A stretch of DNA of 64,000 nt from Streptomyces dangxiongensis (GCF_003675325.1 NZ_CP033073.1:5146001-5210000); one strand, 5' to 3'; shown: positions 35,939-45,206, counted from the stretch's first letter. Notes: generated by a model from the letters alone, not told the origin. Made by a program: numbers and translations.

Positions 35939-37257
35939 AGTGCGGGAATCTCCTTCGTACGGCAGTCCGCCCGGGCCGCGAAGTACGCCGACAGCCACGC
36001 GCGGCGCTCGTGCCCGTCCATCCCGGCCAGCCGGGCCCGGGCGGCGACGGCCCGGCGCAGCCAGGCGTCCTGGGCGTCGGACCCGTCCAGGCGGTCCCGC
36101 ACCGGGCTCGGCGCGAGGTAGTGCTCCACCGCGTCGTCCGCCGTCAGCACCCGGTCGGACTCCTGTTCCTCCGGACAGTCGCCGCGCAGCGCCAGCGCAC
36201 CGACCGCCTCCCACGCGTACTCCTGCGGATCGGTCAGCCGCCCCCGTACCGCCGACCAGCCGAGCGGCGTGACAGCCGGCAGCGCCGCCTCGTCGGCGTG
36301 CGGCGCGTCGCCGTGGTCCGCCCAGCGCACCGGCAGGTCACGCACGCCCCGCAGCTTGTCCGTGACCCCCGACAGGGCGTCGCTGACCTGCGGAAGCATC
36401 CCGGCGTACCGGGCGTTCACGCACACCGCCGGAGTACGGGAGGTGTCGCACACCTGGCGCCGGGTGAGCGGATCGGGGTACCACAGGGCGTCCCCACTCT
36501 GCGCGAGCAGAGTCCCCGCGGCCAGCGCGGCGGCCAGCGGCAGCAGGGCCACCGCCCGGCGCCGGGCCGCGTAGCCCAGCGCGGCGGCGCAGGCCAGGCC
36601 GCCCGTCCACACGGCCATCGCCCACGGCTGCCACCACACCGGCAGCTCCCCGACCCCGGCCAGGGCGGCGGGACTCAGCGCGCGGCCGGCCGACGAGCCG
36701 CCGGCCGTCATGACGCCCAGCCCCACGTACCCGGTCATCGCCAGCAGCGGTGCCGCCAGCCGCGTGGGCACGGCCCGCCCCACCACATGCCCGGCCAGCG
36801 CGCCCGCCGCGACGGCGGCCGAGTCCCCCGGCAGCAGCGCCAGGTGCGGCCGGTCACCCTGCGCGTAGGGCCAGGTGGCGAGGAACGCCGCGGCCACCGT
36901 GAGCAGATAGCCGGCGACCACCCAGAACGCGACGGGCAGGGCCGCGAGCAGCAGACGGGCGAGGGGCGTGCGTACGGTCGTCGCCCACAGCTCCTCGGTA
37001 CGGCGCCGCCGCTCCCGGCCGCCCTGCCAGCAGCCCGCCGCCGCGGCCAGCGGAACCGTGATCAGCAGCGCCGTGTGCACTTGGACGGCCGTCTCCGACC
37101 AGCCGCCCTGCCAGCGGCCCGCCGTCCCGGACAGCATCGCCCCGCAGGTCAGCAGCACCGCGGCCCCGGCCCACGGCGCGAACCCCCGCACCCCCTCGGT
37201 CCGCAGCGGATGCGGCGCCCGCACGCGCCTCTGCCGGGCAGTGGCCGACGTCATCAC
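35935..37257 (-). CDS. ABC transporter membrane subunit
   Basis: A 440-residue protein with six or seven hydrophobic segments in the first ~260 residues (GAAVLLTCGAMLSG, VHTALLITVPLAAAAGC, LLLAALPVAFWVVAGYLL, AVALLPLAAALAAGTLL) and then an extracytoplasmic or cytoplasmic Asp/Arg-rich domain with Cys residues. Start GTG/ATG at 37257/37254 overlaps the ATPase stop. It is the probable permease of the ATPase upstream. Substrate unknown. Confidence 0.78.
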   Translation of the reverse strand: MMTSATARQRRVRAPHPLRTEGVRGFAPWAGAAVLLTCGAMLSGTAGRWQGGWSETAVQVHTALLITVPLAAAAGCWQGGRERRRRTEELWATTVRTPLARLLLAALPVAFWVVAGYLLTVAAAFLATWPYAQGDRPHLALLPGDSAAVAAGALAGHVVGRAVPTRLAAPLLAMTGYVGLGVMTAGGSSAGRALSPAALAGVGELPVWWQPWAMAVWTGGLACAAALGYAARRRAVALLPLAAALAAGTLLAQSGDALWYPDPLTRRQVCDTSRTPAVCVNARYAGMLPQVSDALSGVTDKLRGVRDLPVRWADHGDAPHADEAALPAVTPLGWSAVRGRLTDPQEYAWEAVGALALRGDCPEEQESDRVLTADDAVEHYLAPSPVRDRLDGSDAQDAWLRRAVAARARLAGMDGHERRAWLSAYFAARADCRTKEIPAL

Positions 37258-38024
37258 ACCGCCTCCCGGGCGCCCGGCGCACGGTGCGCCCGCAGCGCCG
37301 CCGTGTACCCGCGCTCGATCGGGTGGTCGCCCGGCCCCCCGGACGTCTCACCGAGCAGGCTGAGCGCCTTCGGCGTACCGCGGTAGGCGATCCGGCCCCC
37401 GTCCAGCAGGGTGACCCCCGTGCAGGCGGCGGCCACGTCCTCCACCAGGTGGGTGGAGACCACCACGGTCGCCGTGGCCCCCAGCTCGCGCAACAGCTCC
37501 CGGAACTCCACCCGCTGCTCCGGGTCGAGACCGGCGGTCGGCTCGTCCAGCAGCAGCAGCGCGGGGTCGTTCACGATGGCCTGCGCGATCCCGACCCGAC
37601 GGACCATGCCGCCCGACAGCGTCCGGATCCTCGCGCCGGCACGGTCCCCGAGGCCCACCCGGGCCACGGCCCGCTCCACGGCCGCCGGCACCCGCGCGGC
37701 CGGAACCTCCTTCAGCCAGGCCATGTACGCCACGAACTCCCGCACGGTGAACCCCGGGTAGTAGCCGAACTCCTGCGGCAGATAGCCGAGCCGGCGCCGC
37801 ACCCCGGCCCGGCCGCGCCGGCCGGCGATGTCCTCACCGAGCAGCTCCACCCGCCCGGCGTCCGGCCGGGCCACCGTGGCCAGCACTCGGATCAGCGAGG
37901 TCTTCCCCGCCCCGTTCGGCCCCAGCAACCCGTGCACACCGGTGCCGAGCGTCAGGTCGAGCGAGTCGAGGGCGAGGGTCTTGCGGTGCCGGACCCGCAG
38001 GCCGGCCACACGTAGCGAACTCAC
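37254..38024 (-). CDS. ABC transporter ATP-binding protein
   Basis: A 256-residue ATPase: Walker A LLGPNGAGKTSLIRVL, Q-loop PQEFGYYPG, signature LSGGMVRRVGIAQA, Walker B LLLLDEPTAGLD and H-loop VVSTHLVED. The type belongs to two-component drug or peptide exporters. GTG 38024 follows CTGGAGAGA. It lies downstream of the anti-sigma gene and overlaps the membrane-subunit gene. Confidence 0.92.
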   Translation of the reverse strand: MSSLRVAGLRVRHRKTLALDSLDLTLGTGVHGLLGPNGAGKTSLIRVLATVARPDAGRVELLGEDIAGRRGRAGVRRRLGYLPQEFGYYPGFTVREFVAYMAWLKEVPAARVPAAVERAVARVGLGDRAGARIRTLSGGMVRRVGIAQAIVNDPALLLLDEPTAGLDPEQRVEFRELLRELGATATVVVSTHLVEDVAAACTGVTLLDGGRIAYRGTPKALSLLGETSGGPGDHPIERGYTAALRAHRAPGAREAV

Positions 38025-38136
38025 AGTCTCTCCAGGACGGGACACCGCACCACGACGGCACGGTGACCCCGGGAATCGGGGCGATCAGGAACAGCAGGAA
38101 CAGGGGGGCGTGCCGTGGACCGCGCGGCGGGCGTCG

Positions 38137-39225
38137 TCACGGGCGCAGCGGGCGGTCGAACACCGGGCGGCGCGCCAGCAGCAGGACGGCGCTCAGCGCG
38201 GCCCCCGCCGCCCACCCGCTCTGCGCGGCGGCACCGTCCAGACAGCGGGAAAGCTGCCCGGCCAGCCGCGCGGTGACCGCGCCGCCCGGCGCGGCGGCCA
38301 GCGGTGCCAGCACGGCGAGCAGCCAGCCGCCCCCCGTCACCCCGGCCGCCACCCGGCACCCGGTGAAGGAGGCCAGGCCCAGCGTGGCCAGCGCCAGTGC
38401 CAGTCCGGGCAGCAGCCAGGCCGCCGCGGCCGGAGCGCCCGAGGCGGGCAGCAGCAGCCCGGTCAGGGTCAGCAGCGGCAGGCTCACCGCGAGCACGGCG
38501 ACCGTACGGGTGAGCGCCAGCCGCAGTCCGCCGCCCGGCGTCGCCGCGGCCACCTCGTGCAGCGGGTCGGCGTGCGGCCCGTAGGACAGGGCCACCCCGG
38601 CGACCGGCACCAGCGGGGAGACGGCCAGCAGCAGCGCCCGCGCCCACGGGAACCCGGCCCCGTACGACAGGAGCAGCGCGCCGACGGCCACCACCACCAC
38701 GGCCGGCGACCACGCCCCGCGCACGGCGGGTCCGGCGGCCCACAACAGCCGCAGGAACCGCGACGGCACGCCCGGCCCGGCGGCCCGGCCGGCCCGCGAC
38801 AGCCGCGGCAACCCCGACGGCACGCTCCACGACCGTAGGGGCCGCGACGGCAGGGTGTGCCCAGGCCTCCGGCCGGTCCGCGGTTCCCGTGCCGCGCCCG
38901 CGCCCGCCTCCCACGCCCGGCCAGGATCCGGCACTCCCTCCCTGACGTGCGCCGGCGAAGGCCCCCCCGCCCGGACGTGCGCCGGCGCCGGCATCGCCGC
39001 CCGCGCCTGTTCCGGTGACGGCTCCAGCACCGCCGCCCGTACCTGCGCGAGTACCGCGCCCGCCGCCGTGTCGCGTACCGCGGCCGACACCCGGGTCGCG
39101 CATTCCGTGCAGCCCTCCACGTGTTTCTCCAGGGACCAGGCGTCCGGTTCCGGCAGCGTGCCCTCGGCGTAGCGGGACACCAGGTCGTCGCAGGCGTGCC
39201 AGGGCCGCCTGTCGGGGTGCGTCAT
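38137..39225 (-). CDS. Membrane-anchored zinc-finger anti-sigma factor
   Basis: The 362-residue product begins with an anti-sigma zinc finger, ACDDLVSRYAEG and KHVEGCTECA (His-x3-Cys-x2-Cys), then a Pro/Ala/Arg linker, and then about six membrane helices from residue 170 onwards (VVVVAVGALLLSYGAG, LLLAVSPLVPVAGVALSYG, AVLAVSLPLLTLTGLLLPA). It should hold the neighbouring ECF sigma at the membrane and release it on a signal. ATG 39225 overlaps the sigma stop (ATGA). Confidence 0.85.
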   Translation of the reverse strand: MTHPDRRPWHACDDLVSRYAEGTLPEPDAWSLEKHVEGCTECATRVSAAVRDTAAGAVLAQVRAAVLEPSPEQARAAMPAPAHVRAGGPSPAHVREGVPDPGRAWEAGAGAAREPRTGRRPGHTLPSRPLRSWSVPSGLPRLSRAGRAAGPGVPSRFLRLLWAAGPAVRGAWSPAVVVVAVGALLLSYGAGFPWARALLLAVSPLVPVAGVALSYGPHADPLHEVAAATPGGGLRLALTRTVAVLAVSLPLLTLTGLLLPASGAPAAAAWLLPGLALALATLGLASFTGCRVAAGVTGGGWLLAVLAPLAAAPGGAVTARLAGQLSRCLDGAAAQSGWAAGAALSAVLLLARRPVFDRPLRP

Positions 39226-39857
39226 GCCGTGCCTCCCATCGGGGACACCGGGGACGGGTTCAACCGGTCGAGGGCGTCCCGCAGTTCCGCACGGGCGCGG
39301 CGGGCCCGGGACTTGACCGTGCCCTCCGGGATACCGAGCAGCCGGGCCGCCTCGCGGGTGCTCAGCCCGTCGACGACCGTCGCCCGCAGCACCTCGCGCA
39401 GCTCGGGGGAGATCCGGTCGAGCGCGGTGCCGACATCGCCGTACTCCAGTCCCGCCAGCACCCGGTCCTCGGCGGACGGCGCGGCGGCGGGCTCGTACCG
39501 GCCGGGGAACCCGGGCTCCGGCAGCGGTCCCGCGGCCCGCGCGGCCCGCTCCTGTACCCGCCGCGCGTCGACCAGCCGGCGCGCGGCGATCGTCCACAGC
39601 CAGCCGCCGGCCTCCTGCCCGCGATGCCCGGCCGCCGACCGCCACACCGTGACGAAGGTGTCCTGGAGCACCTCCCGGACCACCTCGGGATCGGCGCACC
39701 GCCGGGTCAGCCGCGCGTGCAGCCATCCGGCGTGCCGGTCGTACAGGGTGCCCATCGCCGTCGCGTCGCCCCGCGCGACCGCCCGCAGCAGGGCCGCGTC
39801 CCCGCCGCTGGCGTCGTCGTCCTCCCGCTGGCCCCCCATGGGGCGGAACAGTCTCAC
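39222..39857 (-). CDS. ECF RNA polymerase sigma factor
   Basis: A 211-residue sigma-70 family protein. Region 2 spans LYDRHAGWLHARL to EVLQDTFVTVWRSA, and region 4 is LRATVVDGLSTREAARLLGI followed by PEGTVKSRARRARAEL, the -35-binding helix-turn-helix. It drives transcription of a small stress regulon, usually including its own operon, and is likely controlled by the coupled anti-sigma gene. Confidence 0.92.
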   Translation of the reverse strand: MRLFRPMGGQREDDDASGGDAALLRAVARGDATAMGTLYDRHAGWLHARLTRRCADPEVVREVLQDTFVTVWRSAAGHRGQEAGGWLWTIAARRLVDARRVQERAARAAGPLPEPGFPGRYEPAAAPSAEDRVLAGLEYGDVGTALDRISPELREVLRATVVDGLSTREAARLLGIPEGTVKSRARRARAELRDALDRLNPSPVSPMGGTA

Positions 39858-39995
39858 ACCCCCTCTATCGATCAGCCGGCCCGAGCCGGATCACCCCGCA
39901 CCGGCCGGGTGCCGCGCGTGGCGACGGCGTCACGGGGTAGGCCTGCCCGTAACCGTCCGAGCCCTAGCATCCGGCACACCGACAAGGAGACCCCC

Positions 39996-40238
39996 GTGGC
40001 CGCACCGGCTCTCTCGATCCCGGCCCAGTACAAACCCGTGGCGGAGCCCTCCGCCGACACCGACGCGGCATGGCTGTGCGCCTCCAGCTCCGAGACCGCG
40101 TACGCACAGACACCGCTGACCAGCGAACCACCGCTGCCCGACGCCGAACCCCTGACCAGTGAGCCCCCGCTCGCCGAGACCGTCCAGCTCACCAGCGAGG
40201 CCGACCCGGTCCCGGACTCCTTCGCACCGGGGCTGTAG
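39996..40238 (+). CDS. 80-residue repeat-containing peptide of unknown function
   Basis: GTG 39996 follows a good ribosome site (ACAAGGAGA). The 80-residue product starts AAPALSIPAQYKPVAEPSAD and then has three imperfect repeats, PLTSEPPLPDAE, PLTSEPPLAETV and QLTSEADPVPD, before the end FAPGL. It has no signal peptide or membrane segment and only one Cys. The stop codon is directly adjacent to malQ, so translation is probably coupled. Repeats resemble core repeats of some ribosomal peptides, but no modifying enzyme is seen nearby. Confidence 0.65.
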   Translation: MAAPALSIPAQYKPVAEPSADTDAAWLCASSSETAYAQTPLTSEPPLPDAEPLTSEPPLAETVQLTSEADPVPDSFAPGL

Positions 40239-42337
40239 ATGGCCGCGGCGCCCGACGAGCACCCCGCGCCCGACCTCGCCCGGCTCGCCGAGCTGCACGG
40301 GGTCGCCACCTCCTACCGCCCCGCCCCCGACCGCACCGTCCAGGTCCCCGCCTCCGCCGTCACCGCCGCGCTGGCCGCCCTCGGCGTCGACGCGGCCGGC
40401 CCGGACGCCGTGCGCACCGCCCTCGCCGCGCGCGAACGCGAACTGCGTGAACGCCTGCTGCCCCCGACCGTGGTCCAGTGGGCCGGCGCCGAACCGCCCG
40501 CCGCCCTCACCGCGCTGCCCGCCGGCACCCGGCTGCGCGTCCTGACCGAGGACGGGGAGGAACGCGAGGACACCGCGGACCTGCCCCTGGGCGTGCACCG
40601 GCTCACCGCCACCGCCCCCGACGGGCGGACCGGGGACGGCCCACCTCGTCACCGCCCCCGACCGGCTGCCCGCCCCGCCCGGCCGCTCCCACGGCCTCCT
40701 CGTCCAGCTCTACTCCCTGCTCTCCCGCCGCTCCTGGGGCATGGGCGACCTCACCGACCTCGCCGAGCTGGCCGGCTGGGCCGGACGCACCGCCGGCGCC
40801 GGCTTCGTCCAGGTCAACCCGCTGCACGCGGCCGTACCCGGCGCCCCCACCGACCCCTCCCCGTACCGCCCCTCCTCCCGCCGCTTCCCCGACCCCGTCC
40901 ACCTGCGCGTCGAGGACGTGCCCGAGTTCGCCTACGTACAGGACCGCGACCGCCTGCACAGCCTGCTGGAGCGGGCCGAGCGGCTGCGCGCCGACGTCCT
41001 CGACAAGGGCGCCCTCATCGACCGGGACGCCGTGTGGGAACTGAAGCGGGAGGCGCTGGAACTCGTCCTCCGGGTCCCCCTCGCCCCCGGCCGGCAGGCC
41101 GCCTACGACGCCTTCCGCGCCGCCCACGGCCAGGCCCTCGACGACCACGCCACCTGGTACGCCCCTCACCGAGGTCCACGGCCCCGACCGGCAGTACTGG
41201 CCGGACGGGCTGCGCGACCCCCGCTCCGCCGCCACCGCCCGCGCCCGCGCCGATCTCGCCGACCGCGTCGACTTCCACGCCCGCCTCGCCTGGCTCACCG
41301 ACGGCCAGCTACGGGCCGCCCAGCGCGCCGCCCGCGAGGCCGGCATGTCCGTCGGGATCGTCCACGACCTCGCCGTCGGCGTGCACCCCTGCGGTGCCGA
41401 CGCCTGGGCCCAGCAGGACGTCTTCGCCGCCGGTATGTCCGTCGGCGCGCCCCCGGACGCCTTCAACGCCCGCGGCCAGGACTGGGGCCTGCCGCCCTGG
41501 CGCCCCGACCGGCTCGCCGCCTGCGGTCACGCCCCCTACCGTGACCTGCTGCGCGCCCTCTTCCGCTACGCCGGAGCCCTGCGCATCGACCACGTCATGG
41601 GCCTGTTCCGGCTGTGGTGGATCCCCCAGGGCAGCCCGCCCACCGAGGGCACCTACATCCATTACGACTCCGACGCCATGCTCGCGATCCTCGCCCTGGA
41701 GGCCACCCGCGCCGGGGCCGTCGTGATCGGCGAGGACCTGGGCACCGTGGAGCCCGGCGTGCGCGAGATGCTGGAGCGGCGCGGGGTCCTCGGCACCTCC
41801 GTGCTCTGGTTCGAACGGGACTGGGAGGGCGACGGCCGTCCCCTGCTCCCCGAACGCTGGCGTGCCGACTGCCTGGCCACCGCCACCACCCACGACCTGC
41901 CGCCCACCGCCGCCCGGCTCACCGGCGACCACGTCGACCTGCGCGACCGCCTGGGCCTGCTGACCCGTTCGGCGGCCGAGGAACGCGCGGAGGCCGCCGC
42001 CGACGCCGCGGAGTGGCTCGCCCTGCTCGGCAGCCTCGGCCTGCTGGACAGCCCGGCGGCCGGACCGCCCGGCTCCGACGAGGAGGAGGAGATCCGCGCC
42101 GTCCACCGCTTCCTGCTGCGCACGCCCGCCCGCCTGATCGGCGTCTGGCTCCCGGACGGCATCGGCGACCGCCGCCCGCAGAACCTGCCCGGCACCTGGG
42201 CCCAGTACCCGAACTGGCGCCTGTCGATCGCGGACCCCGAGGGCCGGCCGGTGCCCCTGGAGGAACTGGTGGCCTCCCCGCGGCTGCGGGGGCTGCTCGG
42301 CGTACTGCGCGACGAATCCGGCCCGTCCGGGCAGTGA
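40239..42337 (+). CDS. malQ: 4-alpha-glucanotransferase (amylomaltase), with two one-base frameshifts
   Basis: Three frames join to one GH77 protein of ~698 residues. Frame 1 (40239-40632) gives the N-terminal domain; frame 2 (about 40636-41162) has SRRSWGMGDLTDLAELAGWA and VNPLHA; frame 3 (about 41166-42337) has IVHDLAVGVHP, IDHVMGLFRLWWIP, VIGEDLGTVEP and THDLPPTAARLTGDH, the catalytic Asp/Glu/Asp region. Both breaks fit one extra base in a run: GGGG at 40632-40635 and CCCC at 41162-41165. MalQ transfers maltosyl units between alpha-glucans in maltodextrin/glycogen metabolism. Confidence 0.88.
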
Positions 42338-42364
42338 GGACGGGGCCGGTGCACGGCCGCGGCG

Positions 42365-42392
42365 GAGCCCCGGGGGCGGCGGTCCCCGGGGC
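42365..42392 (+). terminator. Terminator hairpin after malQ
   Basis: AGCCCCGGGG (42365-42374) pairs with CCCCGGGGCT (42383-42392), inside an outer CGCGGCG/CGCCGCG stem. Confidence 0.6.
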
Positions 42393-42456
42393 TGCGCCGC
42401 GCGGACGCCCGGCCCGCTACCGGCACCCCGGGCGCGCACACTCCGCGGCCGTTCGC

Positions 42457-42462
42457 TAACTT
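42457..42462 (+). promoter_or_regulatory. Possible -10 box of a leaderless transcript
   Basis: TAACTT ends 6 nt before the GTG of the next gene and there is no ribosome site, so the mRNA may start at or close to the GTG. No clear -35 is seen. Confidence 0.4.
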
Positions 42463-42468
42463 GGCACC

Positions 42469-42756
42469 GTGGACAAGAACAACGCCCTGCGCGCCGGCGC
42501 CCTGGCTGCCGGTACGACGCTGATGATGCTGCTCATGTCGTCCCCCGCGCTCGCGCTGACCCGCGACGACGGTGACGACCCCGGCAAGGGCCTGAGCGTC
42601 ATCGAGACGCTGGGCCTGTATGTCTTCGCCCCACTGGTGCTGTTCGCGGTGATCGCCGGCCTGGTGATGCTGCTGGACAAGTCGCGGGCCAGGAAGGACA
42701 CCACCTCGTCCAACATCGACATCAAGCCCGACGCCCAGGCCCAGGTCAGGGCCTGA
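42469..42756 (+). CDS. Small membrane protein of unknown function
   Basis: A 95-residue product with a signal-like N-terminus (LAAGTTLMMLLMSSPALALT), a short acidic loop (RDDGDDPGKGLS) and a membrane helix (YVFAPLVLFAVIAGLVMLLD) with a hydrophilic tail. Two helices or cleaved signal plus one helix are possible. No family recognised beyond conservation-like codon use. A large perfect hairpin follows. Confidence 0.75.
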   Translation: MDKNNALRAGALAAGTTLMMLLMSSPALALTRDDGDDPGKGLSVIETLGLYVFAPLVLFAVIAGLVMLLDKSRARKDTTSSNIDIKPDAQAQVRA

Positions 42757-42801
42757 GCCTCGGTTCGGACCCAGGACCGACCGGGTCCACCGGTTCCGTC
42801 A

Positions 42802-42868
42802 CCGAGGGCGCCTGTCCTCTCCGCCGGTACGCGCACATGCCGTACCCGGGGAGGACAGGCGCCCTCGG
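42802..42868. terminator. 18-bp perfect inverted repeat between convergent genes
   Basis: CCGAGGGCGCCTGTCCTC (42802-42819) pairs with its exact complement at 42851-42868, around a 31-nt loop that itself contains GGTACG...CGTACC. It probably terminates transcription in both directions. Confidence 0.75.
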
Positions 42869-42910
42869 CGTTTTCACCGCCCTGACCGGTCAGGGGGGCG
42901 TGCGGCGAGG

Positions 42911-43498
42911 TCACGGGTGTGGCGCGGTCAGATACCGCTGCACCGCCGGCCCCAGCCACGCCACCAGCTCCTCGCGGGTGAGCGCCCGGGCCGGCGGCAG
43001 CCGCAGCACATAACGCGTCAGGGCCAGTCCGAGCAGTTGCGCGGCGCACAGCGCGGCCCGCGCCGGCGCCTGCTCGGGATCGGGACACACCTGCCGGGCG
43101 ACGGGCAGCAACTGCTCCCGGAAGATGTCCTGCATCCGCTCGGCCCCGGCCTGGTTGGTGACACCGACCCGCAGGACGGCTCTCAGCTCCTCGTTCTCCT
43201 CCCACAGGCCGAGGAAGTGGCCCACCAGCGCGCGGCCCACCTCCTCGCGCGGCACCCGCGCCAGGTCGGGCAGCCGCAGATCGAGCGTGACGGCCGCGGC
43301 GAACAGTCCCTCCTTGCTGCCGAAGTAGCGCATCACCATGGAGGGGTCGATCCGTGCGTCGGCGGCGACGGCCCGGATGGTGGCCCGCTCGTAGCCGTCG
43401 GCGGCGAAGCGCTCGCGGGCGGCGGCGAGGATGGCGGTACGGGTGGCGTCGGAGCGGCGGGGCTTGGGGGCCGACTTCGACTGGATGCTGGCCGTCAT
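42911..43498 (-). CDS. TetR-family transcriptional regulator
   Basis: A 195-residue repressor. The helix-turn-helix is ATIRAVAADARIDPSMVMRY near residues 40-60, preceded by RTAILAAARERFAADGYE. The C-terminal ligand domain is Leu/Ala-rich (AALCAAQLLGLALTRYVLRL). ATG 43498 is divergent from the monooxygenase gene, and five copies of one operator lie between them, so it most likely represses both. Confidence 0.9.
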   Translation of the reverse strand: MTASIQSKSAPKPRRSDATRTAILAAARERFAADGYERATIRAVAADARIDPSMVMRYFGSKEGLFAAAVTLDLRLPDLARVPREEVGRALVGHFLGLWEENEELRAVLRVGVTNQAGAERMQDIFREQLLPVARQVCPDPEQAPARAALCAAQLLGLALTRYVLRLPPARALTREELVAWLGPAVQRYLTAPHP

Positions 43499-43512
43499 GG
43501 TGACGAGCGTAG

Positions 43513-43652
43513 GCCAACGGGTGTGGGCCAACAAGTGTTGACCACGCTGTGTCGGCGTTCTACGCTTGCCAACAAGCGTTGACCAACGGATGTTGGCAAG
43601 CGGACGTCGGCAACGCGATCCGGGCACCGAGCGTTGGCCAACAGCCGTTGGC
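43513..43652. promoter_or_regulatory. Array of five TetR-operator copies
   Basis: Five 16-bp sites of the form GCCAAC-N4-GTTGRC: 43513-43528 (GTGGGC variant), 43527-43542, 43568-43583, 43582-43597 and 43637-43652. The fourth and fifth are near-perfect or perfect palindromes. Sites overlap in two pairs by 2 bp, cover the whole gap, and the last ends 15 bp before the ATG. Confidence 0.85.
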
Positions 43653-43667
43653 ACCCAGGAGGCCATC

Positions 43668-45206
43668 ATGACCGGCACCACGGGTACGACCACCACGGGT
43701 ACGGCCACCACGGATACGGCCACGTCGGGCACCGCCCCGGGCACCACCACCCCGCGCGTCATCGTCGTCGGCGCCGGCCCCACCGGTCTCCTCCTCGCCG
43801 GTGACCTCGCCACCGCCGGTATCCCGGTCACCGTCCTGGAGAAGCGCCCCCACCGGCTCAGCAACCTCTCCCGCGCCTTCGTCCTGCACGCCCGGACCCT
43901 TGAGCAGCTCGACGCCCGCGGCCTCGCCGACGAGCTGGAGGCGCTCGGGCAGCCCCTCGACCGGCTCGGCCTCTTCGGCCGGCTCACCATCGATCTCGCG
44001 GGCCTCCCCTCCCGCTTCAACCACCTCCTCGTCCTGCCGCAGTACGAGGTGGAGAAGGTGCTGGAGCGGCGCGCGGTCGAGGCGGGCGCCGACATCCGCT
44101 ACGAGACGGAGCTGACCGGCCTCACACAGGACGCGACCGGTGTGACGGTACGGGCCGGCGGACCGGAAGGGGAAGAACCGGCGGAAGGGCGTACCGAGAT
44201 CTTCCGGGCCGCGTACGTCGTCGGCGCCGACGGCATGCGCAGTGCCGTGCGGCAGGCGGTCGGGCTGCCCTTCCCGGGCAGATCGGTGATCCGTTCCGTC
44301 GTCCTCGCGGACGTCAGGCTCGCCGAGCGGCCGTCGACGGTGTTCACCGCCAACGCCGTGGGTGACGCCTTCGCCTTCCTCGTGCCCTTCGGTGACGGCT
44401 ACTACCGGGTGATCGGCTGGAACCGCGCCCGTGACGTCCCGGACAGTGCGCCGCTGGACCTCGACGAGGTCAGGGAGACCGTCCGACTCGCCCTCGGCCG
44501 GGACTTCGGCATGCACGACGCCCGCTGGATGTCCCGGTTCCACAGCGACGAGCGGCAGGCGCCGGCGTACCGGGCCGGGCGGGTCTTCCTCGCCGGGGAC
44601 GCCGCGCACGTGCACACGCCGGCCGGCGGGCAGGGCATGAACACCGGGCTCCAGGACGCGGCGAACCTCGGCTGGAAGCTGGCGGCGGTCGCGGGCGGCC
44701 ACGCGGACCCCGGGCTGCTCGACAGCTACCAGGCCGAACGGCACCCCGTCGGCAGGGCGGTGCTGCGCAGCAGCGGTGGGATCGTCCGCCTCGCCATGGC
44801 CAGGCGCCCCTGGGCGCTGGCGGCCCGCGCGGCCCTCACCGCGTTCCTGGGCGCGGTCGGCCCGGTGCGGCGCAGGCTCGTCGGCCAGGTCACCGGCATC
44901 GGCTACCGCTACGCCGCGCCGCGCGGCGCCCACCCGCTCACCGGTGTCCGCGTCCCGGACGTCGCCCTCGCCGGCGGCGGCCGGCTCCACGAGGCGCTGC
45001 GCGGCGGCCGGTTCGTACTGATCGCGCCGGAGCCGTACGAGGCGGGGTCCGGGCGCGCGGACCGGCTGGCCGTGGCGCGGTGGGTGAGCGACCGTCGTAC
45101 GACCGTGCTGGTGCGCCCGGACGGATACGCGGCCTGGGCCGCCGACGCGGCCACCCCGGCGCAGACCGGGGCGGCCCTCGCCCGGCACCTCGGCCCCACC
45201 GGCTGA
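43668..45206 (+). CDS. FAD-dependent aromatic monooxygenase (PheA/TetX type)
   Basis: The 512-residue product has a Thr-rich N-terminus, the FAD Rossmann motif VIVVGAGPTGLLLAGDLA near residue 30, VEKVLERRAVEAG and VGADGMRSAVRQAVGLPFPG (DG motif), and RVFLAGDAAHVHTPAGGQGMNTG (GD motif) near residue 305. The thioredoxin-like C-terminus is short. It hydroxylates an aromatic substrate with NAD(P)H and O2. ATG 43668 follows CAGGAGG; the frame is open from 43566. Its control by the divergent TetR suggests induction by an aromatic drug or metabolite. Confidence 0.9.
   Translation: MTGTTGTTTTGTATTDTATSGTAPGTTTPRVIVVGAGPTGLLLAGDLATAGIPVTVLEKRPHRLSNLSRAFVLHARTLEQLDARGLADELEALGQPLDRLGLFGRLTIDLAGLPSRFNHLLVLPQYEVEKVLERRAVEAGADIRYETELTGLTQDATGVTVRAGGPEGEEPAEGRTEIFRAAYVVGADGMRSAVRQAVGLPFPGRSVIRSVVLADVRLAERPSTVFTANAVGDAFAFLVPFGDGYYRVIGWNRARDVPDSAPLDLDEVRETVRLALGRDFGMHDARWMSRFHSDERQAPAYRAGRVFLAGDAAHVHTPAGGQGMNTGLQDAANLGWKLAAVAGGHADPGLLDSYQAERHPVGRAVLRSSGGIVRLAMARRPWALAARAALTAFLGAVGPVRRRLVGQVTGIGYRYAAPRGAHPLTGVRVPDVALAGGGRLHEALRGGRFVLIAPEPYEAGSGRADRLAVARWVSDRRTTVLVRPDGYAAWAADAATPAQTGAALARHLGPTG

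Noticed and set aside
34507..37386. 959-codon plus-strand frame across HNH and ABC genes
   Set aside because: It crosses several genes on both strands and has Arg/Pro-biased composition, a GC artefact.
39996..40238. Lanthipeptide or lasso precursor
   Set aside because: Only one Cys, no leader/core pattern of those classes and no LanM, LanB/C or lasso cyclase genes nearby.
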